A stretch of DNA of 64,000 nt from Staphylococcus pseudintermedius. Its GTDB lineage: Bacteria > Bacillota > Bacilli > Staphylococcales > Staphylococcaceae. This document shows, piece after piece, positions 56,689 through 64,000 of the stretch; positions within the stretch are counted from its first letter, which is position 1; each line of letters begins with the position of its first letter. The position numbers were made by a program, and so were the translations under genes. Under the pieces are notes generated by a model that saw only the letters and a list, made by a program, of their open reading frames with translations, was not told where the DNA came from and ran no database searches. Location: assembly GCF_001792775.2 (NCBI RefSeq), contig NZ_MLGE02000012.1:1-64000 (forward strand), given 5' to 3'.

Positions 56689-58494
56689 CTAACTCTGATT
56701 CGCCTTCATCTCTTTATCCAACTCTGACACGAGCTTTTGAATTCCTGGATGTTCTAAATGTATGCCATCATACGCAAAATATTCCGTATGACCGACACCG
56801 ACTTTATTCCAATCTACTAACGTCACATGCTTATGTTTATCTGCCGCCTTTTTAAGCAATTGGTTCACGTGATCTTTATAATCACGTGGCACTGTCGTAT
56901 TGATTAAATAAACATCGGCTTTATCAAAATCTTTGATGAGTGTTTCTAATTGGTCTTGGTCAAAATCACCATTCGTACCAATTTGAATGACGACCGGCTG
57001 CCCTTTTTGATTAAATGACGTATAGTTTCTCGCAACCTGTATCGCTGCGCCCATTGAACGACCGACTTGTGCATCAATAGTAGGCTTTTGGTAATGCTCA
57101 TCCAGATAATAACCCATACCTACTGTTAAAGAGTCACCAATAAAGAGCGGTGATTGCTTTTTAGGATCGAACTTTTCTGCTTTTTGTTCCTTTTCAGCTG
57201 GATTTTCTATTGGTTTTTCATTGTCTTTACCATTATTTTTGTGATTCGTTTGATAACTGCTCGCCTTTTTCTCTTGTTTAGCAAGGTAATCAAATTGACC
57301 ACTGAGCACTAATGCTGCTATGACGATAATAGCCACAACAACGGGTGTACGAATCACCGTTAACCAAACCTTATCTTTTGAATAGAATGTTTTGAAACCA
57401 TAGCGTCTAAATGGCGTTTCAATGAATTGATATGATATTTCGGCCATTAAAAATGTTAACGCAATATCAATGATATAAATATAATATGGATATTGACCTG
57501 CCACAAAGTATTGATGTACAAAAGTCACAATGACGTAATGCCATAAATATAAACTGTATGACCTTTTACCGATATACAAAAATACAGGGTTACTCATCAC
57601 TTTAGCTAATCGCCCATTCGGAAGTACAAGGCTTGCAATGAGTATCAATGTGAGTAATGAAATACAGTAAAATCCACCGCTATAAAGGATGATTTGCTGT
57701 TCGTTTACAAAAAAGAATAATGTAAGTAAAGCGAATAATGCGATAAGACCTAGACTATCGATGATGTTAGCCGCAAATTTAGGCGGATGTTCTTTCAATC
57801 GAAAAGCTGGCCATATAAATGCAAAAATGACACCTAATAATAATGTTTGTAAACGGGTGTCTGTCCCAAAATATGTACGTGCATGGTTCGTATCGGGTGT
57901 TGTCATATAAAACATTAATACTGCCGACGCAATAGAAATAATGAAAAATGCGAGTACAATCCATCTTTTTCTTTTAAATATTTTAAAAAATAACGTTAAA
58001 ACAATTGGGAAAAAGATATAGAATTGTTCCTCAACAGCCAATGACCATAAGTGTTTCAATGGCATCGGTTTGAACTGGTCAAAATAGTCTACATCTTGGA
58101 AAATGTACCACCAATTCGATACATATAACAACGCTGCAATCGCATCCCCTTTAATCGAATGTAATATTTGAGGGGCAAATAAAGCGACGTACAAGACTGA
58201 TACTAAAGTCACGAATAACATCGCTGGGATTAACCTTTTAAAACGCTTAATCCAAAAGTTTGCTAAATCGATTGTTTGGTAGTTTTCATATTCAAATAAT
58301 AATAGTGATGTAATTAAATAACCAGAGATCACAAAAAATGTATCTACACCTAAAAATCCTCCAGCTAGCCACTGTGCATTAAGATGATAAATAATAATCG
58401 CGATCACTGAAATTGCACGCAACCCATCTAATCCCGGCAAATACCGTGGTGGATGTTGCAATCGTTTCATTCCAGTAAAATTATGATGTAACAT
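56689..58494 (-). CDS. OatA-like acyltransferase with SGNH domain
   Basis: A 601-residue membrane acyltransferase. The N-terminal acyltransferase-3 domain opens with YLPGLDGLRAISVIAIIIYHL and has about ten or eleven helices, with RFKRLIPAM and HLWSLAVEEQFYIFFPI conserved. A charged linker (about 405-445) leads to an extracellular SGNH domain with the nucleophile S455 in FIGDSLTVG, the Asn block VIQIGTNGDF and the Asp/His pair in DGIHLEHPG. This is the OatA architecture, O-acetylating wall glycans. The start has AGGAGA nine bases upstream. It is adjacent to atl, whose activity O-acetylation can limit, but S. aureus oatA itself is elsewhere, so this may act on another polymer. Confidence 0.88.
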   Translation of the reverse strand: MLHHNFTGMKRLQHPPRYLPGLDGLRAISVIAIIIYHLNAQWLAGGFLGVDTFFVISGYLITSLLLFEYENYQTIDLANFWIKRFKRLIPAMLFVTLVSVLYVALFAPQILHSIKGDAIAALLYVSNWWYIFQDVDYFDQFKPMPLKHLWSLAVEEQFYIFFPIVLTLFFKIFKRKRWIVLAFFIISIASAVLMFYMTTPDTNHARTYFGTDTRLQTLLLGVIFAFIWPAFRLKEHPPKFAANIIDSLGLIALFALLTLFFFVNEQQIILYSGGFYCISLLTLILIASLVLPNGRLAKVMSNPVFLYIGKRSYSLYLWHYVIVTFVHQYFVAGQYPYYIYIIDIALTFLMAEISYQFIETPFRRYGFKTFYSKDKVWLTVIRTPVVVAIIVIAALVLSGQFDYLAKQEKKASSYQTNHKNNGKDNEKPIENPAEKEQKAEKFDPKKQSPLFIGDSLTVGMGYYLDEHYQKPTIDAQVGRSMGAAIQVARNYTSFNQKGQPVVIQIGTNGDFDQDQLETLIKDFDKADVYLINTTVPRDYKDHVNQLLKKAADKHKHVTLVDWNKVGVGHTEYFAYDGIHLEHPGIQKLVSELDKEMKANQS

Positions 58495-58852
58495 AACAAC
58501 ATTCTCCTAATTGATGATTTAATAAGAAACGATTTGTGGATATATGCTATTCAATTTACCACAAAATTATCCCAAATTAAACAGATAATATATAACGTAT
58601 CGTAAAAGTTTTATTGTATATCCTCATTATTTTTTCTTATGATGATGACGCGAAATATTATAAGAACGTTTGTGCTACTTTTAACGATGATTTTGAGTCC
58701 CCTCAATTATTATAAGCGAAATTTCATCTTTCTCAACACTATGCCTTTAATATTCTTGCAAATCATTGCGTTTAATATTCATTTTCGTTGCATTATGAAA
58801 AGGATTTATAATAATCTAATGTTGATATTTAAAAAAGGAGACACACCGTATT

Positions 58853-59863
58853 ATGGCACAAACTAAAAAGAGAGATGCATTTTTTGATAATGCGCGTGCA
58901 ATCTTAATATTTCTTGTTGTGTTTGGACATTTAATACAACCTTATACTGATGCACATCCCACAGTATATGCACTTTATTTACTCATTTATAGCTTTCACA
59001 TGCCAGCTTTTCTATTTATTTCGGGTTACTTTGCTAAAAATGTCGGACGTGCGGGTTATATCGAAAAAGTCGGTAAAAAGTTGTTAGGCCCCTACTTAAT
59101 CTTTTTCGCATTTTTCTCGATTTATTACTTTATTACTGGTAAAAATAGTTCACTAGACTTAGATCCATTTGACCCAGTATTTGCACTTTGGTTTTTATTA
59201 ACACTCTTTTTCTTCAATGTCATTATTGTCATTGTGCGTCAATTCAAACCGATTTACGTGCTTCCGATTGCGATCTTAATTGCAGTATTGGCGGGTTATT
59301 CCACTGATGTCAACGGGTATCTGAGCTGGTCACGAACACTGGTCTTTTTCCCTATTTTCTACATCGGTTACATTATGGATGGTGGATTTAGCCGTTATAT
59401 CCGATTAAGACGTTTTATGCCAGTATCGGTGATGGTGTTAGTGAGCTTCTTTATTTTTTATACGGTACACCCTATCGATTCGGACTGGTTACTCGCAAGC
59501 TCACCTTATAAAAATATTGAAGGCACTGAATTTTTATTTAGCCCATTAAAAAGATTGAGCTTGTACATCATTATTTTAGGGACGATGTGTGCCTTTCTTA
59601 ATTTAGTACCTAGAACGCATCATGCATTTACGTATATTGGCTCACGCACAATGTATGTATACTTACTTCACGGTATTTTTATCGGCTTCATTCGTGGCCA
59701 TCAAATCTATCCATTTATTGAACAGCCTTGGTTAGGATTGTTTTATAACTTCCTACTCGCATGTTTTATCGTTTGGATATGGTCGAGTAGCTTTGTGGCG
59801 AAATGGACGAATCCTGTCGTTCATTTACAACGACCTTCCGCATTTAAACCTTATGACCAATAA
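58853..59863 (+). CDS. Acyltransferase-3 family membrane protein (OafA/IcaC-like)
   Basis: A 336-residue protein with about ten hydrophobic helices. It opens FFDNARAILIFLVVFGHLIQP, which carries the family histidine, and continues YSFHMPAFLFISGYFAKN; near the end TMYVYLLHGIFIGFIRG is typical. These proteins O-acylate surface polysaccharides from the cytosolic side, or help export them (IcaC). There is no SGNH domain. AAAGGAG lies 14 nt before the ATG, a slightly long spacing. It is divergent from the OatA-like gene. Confidence 0.85.
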   Translation: MAQTKKRDAFFDNARAILIFLVVFGHLIQPYTDAHPTVYALYLLIYSFHMPAFLFISGYFAKNVGRAGYIEKVGKKLLGPYLIFFAFFSIYYFITGKNSSLDLDPFDPVFALWFLLTLFFFNVIIVIVRQFKPIYVLPIAILIAVLAGYSTDVNGYLSWSRTLVFFPIFYIGYIMDGGFSRYIRLRRFMPVSVMVLVSFFIFYTVHPIDSDWLLASSPYKNIEGTEFLFSPLKRLSLYIIILGTMCAFLNLVPRTHHAFTYIGSRTMYVYLLHGIFIGFIRGHQIYPFIEQPWLGLFYNFLLACFIVWIWSSSFVAKWTNPVVHLQRPSAFKPYDQ

Positions 59864-59977
59864 ACAATGAAGTTAACATGAGAATACATCGCCTATAGTC
59901 ATCACTTTACATTAGATTTTGGCTATACGGTCGTGTTATTCTAAATGTTAACTTCTCTTTTTTTAGGACGTGATAGG

Positions 59978-61138
59978 ATGAAATTACAACTCAATACATA
60001 CGCACAATTTTTAAAAGCACCTAGTATCCGCCAGTTTTCAAGTAAAATCAATGAAATGGACGATGTGATCAATCTGACAATTGGACAACCTGATTTTCAG
60101 ATGCCTGATGTCGTTAAACAAGCATATCAAGATGCAATTGCGAATGATTATACAACTTATTCTCACAACAAAGGCCGTCGTGACACACGTGAAGCTGTTG
60201 CACATTATTATCAATCTCGCTTCAATGTGCATTTTGATCCGGAAGAAATCATTATTACGAATGGTGCTTCTGAAGCATTGGACACGGCACTCCGTTGTAT
60301 TATTAATCCAGGAGACGAAATTTTATTACCTGGACCTGTTTATGCGGGCTATATTCCATTAATTCAAACGTTAGGTGGCGTACCTGTATTTATTGATACA
60401 CGGGAGACAGGTTTTAAAGTGACCCCTGAAGCGATTCAACAACATATGACACCGCGTTCACGTGCGATATTACTGAACTACCCTTCCAATCCAACTGGAG
60501 CGATATTGACGGCTGAAGAAGTGACAGCTATTGTCGACGTATTAAAGACACATCCTCTATTTGTGATAAGCGATGAAATTTATGCCGAGAACACTTTCGG
60601 TCATACGCATACATCTTTCGCGCAATTTGATGAAATTCGTGATCAATTATTGTTAATCAATGGTTTAAGTAAATCTCATTCAGCTACAGGGATTCGTATT
60701 GGTTTTCTATCAGGTCCACAATACTTAATCGACAAGCTGACATTTATGCATGCGTACAACTGTATTTGTGCCAACGTACCCGCACAAATGGCAACTATAG
60801 CTGCATTACGTGAAGCCGTTGATGCACCTCATGTGATGAATCAAGCTTATGTCGAACGTCGAGATTACCTCGTCAACGCATTACAATCGATGGGCTTTCG
60901 ATTAGACGGCGTACCACAGGGGGCATTTTACATTTTTCCAAATATCGAAGCCTTTGCCGACGATGACTTTGCGTTCTGTGTCGATGTATTAGAAAATGCA
61001 GGCGTTGCGATGGTACCGGGTTCCGCATTTACTGATTTCGGTAAAGGCTACGTCCGCATCTCCTACGCTTATGAAATGACGCAATTGCAAGAAGGTATGG
61101 CACGTTTACGACAGTATTTGGAAGCGCGTTATAATTAA
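59978..61138 (+). CDS. patA: Class I PLP aminotransferase (PatA-like)
   Basis: A 386-residue fold-type I aminotransferase. The PLP-binding lysine is in LINGLSKSHSATGIRIGFLSG; NYPSNPTGAIL and FVISDEIYAEN are the usual cofactor-pocket segments, and GKGYVRISYA carries the substrate arginine. It resembles PatA, the N-acetyl-diaminopimelate aminotransferase of B. subtilis, and similar genes are annotated so in staphylococci, but substrate identity is not proved by sequence. I start at 59978 rather than the upstream ATG, because GATAGG and TTAGGAC lie before it. Confidence 0.82.
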   Translation: MKLQLNTYAQFLKAPSIRQFSSKINEMDDVINLTIGQPDFQMPDVVKQAYQDAIANDYTTYSHNKGRRDTREAVAHYYQSRFNVHFDPEEIIITNGASEALDTALRCIINPGDEILLPGPVYAGYIPLIQTLGGVPVFIDTRETGFKVTPEAIQQHMTPRSRAILLNYPSNPTGAILTAEEVTAIVDVLKTHPLFVISDEIYAENTFGHTHTSFAQFDEIRDQLLLINGLSKSHSATGIRIGFLSGPQYLIDKLTFMHAYNCICANVPAQMATIAALREAVDAPHVMNQAYVERRDYLVNALQSMGFRLDGVPQGAFYIFPNIEAFADDDFAFCVDVLENAGVAMVPGSAFTDFGKGYVRISYAYEMTQLQEGMARLRQYLEARYN

Positions 61139-61155
61139 CTTAATACACGATAAGG

Positions 61156-61203
61156 GTAGCGGATGTTGTAAGATCACTCAACAACAATATCTGCTACTTT
61201 TTT
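61156..61203 (+). terminator. Terminator after the aminotransferase
   Basis: GTAGCGGATGTTGT pairs, with bulges, with AACAACAATATCTGCTAC; TTTTTT follows. Confidence 0.75.
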
Positions 61204-61257
61204 AGTGATCATTTTTAATATCAGTTTTTATGTTCAAAAAGATATTCAATGTCAAAA

Positions 61258-61302
61258 CAAAAAAGCCCATTCTACTCACTCAATGAATAAAACGGACTTT
61301 TC
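61258..61302 (-). terminator. Terminator of the men genes
   Basis: On the minus strand AAAAGTCCGTTTTATTC pairs through several G-U pairs with GTAGAATGGGCTTTTTT. It lies 25 nt after menB. Confidence 0.7.
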
Positions 61303-61326
61303 ATCTTACATCTTTAATTTAAAGAC

Positions 61327-62145
61327 TTATGGGAATTTAGGGAACTGATCAAAGTCAGGTTCACGTTTTTCTTTAAACGCGTCACGGCCTTCTTTCGCTT
61401 CATCAGTTGTGTAGTATAACAATGTCGCATCGCCAGCGAATTGTTGTAAACCAGCTAAGCCATCTGTATCTGCGTTCATCGCTGCTTTTAAGAAACGTAA
61501 CGCTGTTGGTGAATGACGCATGATTTCTTTACACCATTGTACTGTTTCATCTTCAATGTCCGCAAGTGGTACAACTGTGTTCGCCATACCCATATCCAAC
61601 GCTTGTTGTGCATCGTATTGACGGCATAAATACCATATTTCACGTGCTTTTTTATGGCCGACAATGCGCGCTAAATAACCTGAACCGTAACCTGCGTCAA
61701 ATGAACCTACTTTAGGACCTGTCTGACCAAATTTGGCGTTATCAGCCGCAATTGTTAAGTCACATACGACTTGAAGGACGTTACCGCCACCAATGGCATA
61801 CCCTTTTACCATTGCGATAACTGGTTTTGGAATGATACGAATTAAACGTTGTAAGTCTAACACATTTAAACGTGGAATTTGGTCATCACCGACATAACCG
61901 CCATGGCCACGTACTTTTTGATCTCCACCAGAACAGAACGCTTTGTCGCCTTCACCCGTTAATACAATGACACCTACACGCTCGTCATCTCTTGCACGTG
62001 TAAATGCATCAATCATTTCTTGTACTGTATTCGGTGTGAACGCATTATGTACTTCGGGACGATTAATTGTTACTTTCGCAATCCCTTCAAAAAATTCATA
62101 TTTGATTTCTTTATATTCTTTTAATGTTTCCCATTGTCTTTCCAT
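61327..62145 (-). CDS. menB: 1,4-Dihydroxy-2-naphthoyl-CoA synthase
   Basis: Menaquinone ring closure: converts o-succinylbenzoyl-CoA to DHNA-CoA. The 272-residue crotonase-fold enzyme has [29 protein letters not shown], the oxyanion region [19 protein letters not shown] and [11 protein letters not shown] start at 62145 ([11 protein letters not shown]), preceded by GAGGAGG; 5 extra codons upstream lack support. Menaquinone feeds both Cyd and Qox, which are encoded in this same window. Confidence 0.96.
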   Translation of the reverse strand: MERQWETLKEYKEIKYEFFEGIAKVTINRPEVHNAFTPNTVQEMIDAFTRARDDERVGVIVLTGEGDKAFCSGGDQKVRGHGGYVGDDQIPRLNVLDLQRLIRIIPKPVIAMVKGYAIGGGNVLQVVCDLTIAADNAKFGQTGPKVGSFDAGYGSGYLARIVGHKKAREIWYLCRQYDAQQALDMGMANTVVPLADIEDETVQWCKEIMRHSPTALRFLKAAMNADTDGLAGLQQFAGDATLLYYTTDEAKEGRDAFKEKREPDFDQFPKFP

Positions 62146-62161
62146 GGTGGACCTCCTCAAG

Positions 62162-62953
62162 TTAACCTTTTATAAACTCTAATAGTATTGTATCAAATTT
62201 ATCGCCATCTTCCACATTTACTGTATGGCCGACTTGCGATACGACTGTCAATTGTGCCTCTGAAAGCGCGTCAGACATACGTTCAGCAATATGCATAAAC
62301 TTTTCATCCCATTCCCCTACGATGAGTTGCACAGGCAATTTCAAACTTGCTAATTGTGGCCATAAGTTCGGCATATGTCCTGTACCATAATCACGCAATG
62401 CTTTCGCTAATCGCTTCGGTTGTTGTGCAAGTCTCAGCTCGCGAATATGTTGGTGTGTTGTCTCCGTTAAAAAGCGTTGTGTCTGGAATAATGGCAATTT
62501 TTCCCAATCATTCACAAACACTTCAATGCTCGCAATTTCAAGGACGCGCGCCCGGGCTGCATCCACTTGTTGACGTTCAAGACGTGCTTCATCATCTTCA
62601 ATTCCAGGTGAGCCACTTTCTAACACGACACCTGCCAATGCATCTTGATATTGCAATGCATAAGCTAGCGCAACACGTGCCCCCATTGAATAGCCATGAA
62701 GGTATAGCGTGTAGCCTTTGAACTGTGCCAACACAGCATGTAATTGCGTACATATCCACTCAAAATCCCACACAACCTCCTCTGGTGATTGATCTTGACC
62801 GTGGCCAGGCAAATCCACACATAAGACATGCGCCGCTTGGGTCAATGGCTCAATATGAGATGAAAATGTGCGTTGATCACTGATAAAGCCGTGTAAGAGG
62901 ACAATCATTTTGTTCGTTTCTGACTGTGCTGTATACCAGTTATAATGTAACAT
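62162..62953 (-). CDS. menH: SHCHC synthase (alpha/beta hydrolase)
   Basis: A 263-residue alpha/beta hydrolase acting after MenD in menaquinone synthesis. The nucleophile elbow is [13 protein letters not shown], the oxyanion HGF is in [14 protein letters not shown], the acid Asp lies in VGEWDEKF and the His in [11 protein letters not shown]. It overlaps the end of menD by 14 nt and lies 16 nt before menB, forming a menD-menH-menB operon. Confidence 0.93.
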   Translation of the reverse strand: MLHYNWYTAQSETNKMIVLLHGFISDQRTFSSHIEPLTQAAHVLCVDLPGHGQDQSPEEVVWDFEWICTQLHAVLAQFKGYTLYLHGYSMGARVALAYALQYQDALAGVVLESGSPGIEDDEARLERQQVDAARARVLEIASIEVFVNDWEKLPLFQTQRFLTETTHQHIRELRLAQQPKRLAKALRDYGTGHMPNLWPQLASLKLPVQLIVGEWDEKFMHIAERMSDALSEAQLTVVSQVGHTVNVEDGDKFDTILLEFIKG

Positions 62954-64000
62954 TCACAACTTCACTCAATTTCTGATATAAATTTTGATGTGCTTCGTAA
63001 TTGGCTTCACGCTGCGTCACGACTTCAAATAATGTCGGTGTCATCGTCGTCAAATGACTATATTCGAACGATTGTAAGTCTTGGAAGCGTTTATAGTTAA
63101 AGTCATACAACAATGCTGCATGTTCGAAGTTCAAACCAGTCGGCGTACCAAATAACCGTTCAAAATGTTCCGGTGCCCCTTCTTTTTGTGGTAAATAAGA
63201 AAAAATACCCCCACCGTCATTGTTCAATAAGACGATGTTCATATGGATATCGTTCAGTTTCGACATTAATAGCCCGTTCATGTCATGATAAAATGCAATA
63301 TCACCTATAAGTAATGTCACTTTTTGATGTACAGCCATACCGAGTGCTGTAGAAACAACACCATCAATGCCGTTCGCCCCTCTATTGGCATAAATGCGTG
63401 CTTGATGGTCAATATATAAATTATCGATATCACGAATCGGCATACTATTGCTGACAAACAACACGTCGTCAGCGCCTAATTTATCGAGTACACGACTGAC
63501 ATACGCCGCTTCATCATTCGCCGTTTTTTGATGTGCTTTAATCGTATGACGCGCTTGTTCTTCCATACTTTGCCATTGTCGCAGCCACATTTTTCGATAA
63601 GCAGCAGGGATATCTCCTAATGCTCTGAAAAAGTCATTGGCCGACATTTCAAAAAAGTAATCTGGATTTTTCGGGAACGCATCAATATCTGCATTGTTTT
63701 GAACTAAAATTTGTGTCGCATCTGTCGTTTTCAACCATTGATTTAACTTTTTAGAGACGACTGGTTTACCGACACGAATGACAAAATCAGCCGACAAGTT
63801 GAGTCCTGAGCGCAACAATAAATCATACGTCGTGACGACATTCGGATGTTGTGTCGCGCGAATACCATTGAGTGGGTCAGCCAATATCGGCAAGTCATAT
63901 ATCGTCGCGAAAGTTAAAATTTGTGAAATATCTTGATGCTGCATGTCCCCTACAACAATCAGTCCTTTAGATTGCTTCAACACTGGAAGAATCGCACTGA
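62940..64000 (-). CDS. menD: SEPHCHC synthase, C-terminal part (cut by window edge)
   Basis: The first committed step of menaquinone synthesis, a ThDP enzyme joining 2-oxoglutarate to isochorismate. About 353 C-terminal residues are present and the frame stays open through position 64000, so the gene continues beyond the window; a GTG at 63983 is internal. The cofactor region is clear: [37 protein letters not shown] and [16 protein letters not shown]. Upstream genes of the pathway (menF) are probably outside. Confidence 0.95.
   Translation of the reverse strand, partial: SAILPVLKQSKGLIVVGDMQHQDISQILTFATIYDLPILADPLNGIRATQHPNVVTTYDLLLRSGLNLSADFVIRVGKPVVSKKLNQWLKTTDATQILVQNNADIDAFPKNPDYFFEMSANDFFRALGDIPAAYRKMWLRQWQSMEEQARHTIKAHQKTANDEAAYVSRVLDKLGADDVLFVSNSMPIRDIDNLYIDHQARIYANRGANGIDGVVSTALGMAVHQKVTLLIGDIAFYHDMNGLLMSKLNDIHMNIVLLNNDGGGIFSYLPQKEGAPEHFERLFGTPTGLNFEHAALLYDFNYKRFQDLQSFEYSHLTTMTPTLFEVVTQREANYEAHQNLYQKLSEVVNVTL

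Noticed and set aside
58639-58866. A 75-codon hydrophobic ORF upstream of the second acyltransferase
   Set aside because: It starts without a ribosome binding site in AT-rich promoter sequence and overlaps the real start; the hydrophobicity follows from T-rich codons.
63984-64000. Taking 63983 as the true menD start
   Set aside because: The reading frame stays open to the window edge and the protein lacks the N-terminal ThDP domain. The GTG is internal.

Overview
The window is a low-GC Firmicute chromosome segment that I read as Staphylococcus. The evidence is gene content and order: ktrC, cydAB, ptsHI, the purEKCSQLFMNHD operon, folD, qoxABCD, an lcpB-type LCP protein, an atl bifunctional autolysin and menDHB follow one another much as they do in S. 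aureus, but here in reverse and with several species-specific differences. There is no sspABC between menB and the aminotransferase, hmp sits beside folD, and a large polysaccharide block lies between qoxD and lcpB. A non-aureus, animal-associated species (Intermedius/Hyicus type) is my guess. The sequence alone does not prove the species.

Layout. 0-10 kb: the 5' end of a group IIC-type intron lies right after the ktrC terminator, followed by ktrC (K+ channel gating), cydAB (bd oxidase), a small glutaredoxin, ptsHI (PTS general enzymes), a DUF697-like protein, an RlmI-like RNA methyltransferase, a polytopic membrane protein (probable AuxA) and a 43-residue charged protein. 10.6-13.7 kb: a TPP riboswitch controls a YkoEDC-type ECF transporter for thiamine or its precursor. 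13.9-25.1 kb: a complete 10-step de novo purine set runs on the minus strand, divergent from folD across a region with PurR-box-like sites. 26-28 kb: a 213-bp MITE-like relic of an IS1182/IS1272-family element, flavohaemoglobin hmp, and a small secreted Ig-like protein. 28.7-32.6 kb: the qoxABCD quinol oxidase. 32.8-34.9 kb: a nucleoside hydrolase, repeats and a PepSY lipoprotein.

35.0-46.9 kb is the accessory centrepiece. It is a nine-gene minus-strand cluster encoding a UDP-ManNAc dehydrogenase, a GW/SH3-like cytosolic protein, an 853-residue double glycosyltransferase, an asparagine-synthase-like enzyme with a degenerate glutaminase half, an ABC-2 permease, a GT4, a TagH-like ATPase with a C-terminal membrane helix, an alpha/beta-hydrolase-like protein and a second GT4 with an internal membrane hairpin. 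It is flanked by a phosphoglucomutase (pgcA) and an LCP ligase (lcpB). Read together, these look like synthesis, ABC export and wall attachment of an acidic, possibly amidated, secondary wall polysaccharide. The amidation step and the final structure are inference.

49.4-64 kb returns to conserved wall and menaquinone genes: lcpB, a DUF2538 protein, a GNAT, atl, an OatA-like acyltransferase, a second acyltransferase, a PatA-like aminotransferase, menB, menH and the 3' part of menD, which runs off the right edge.
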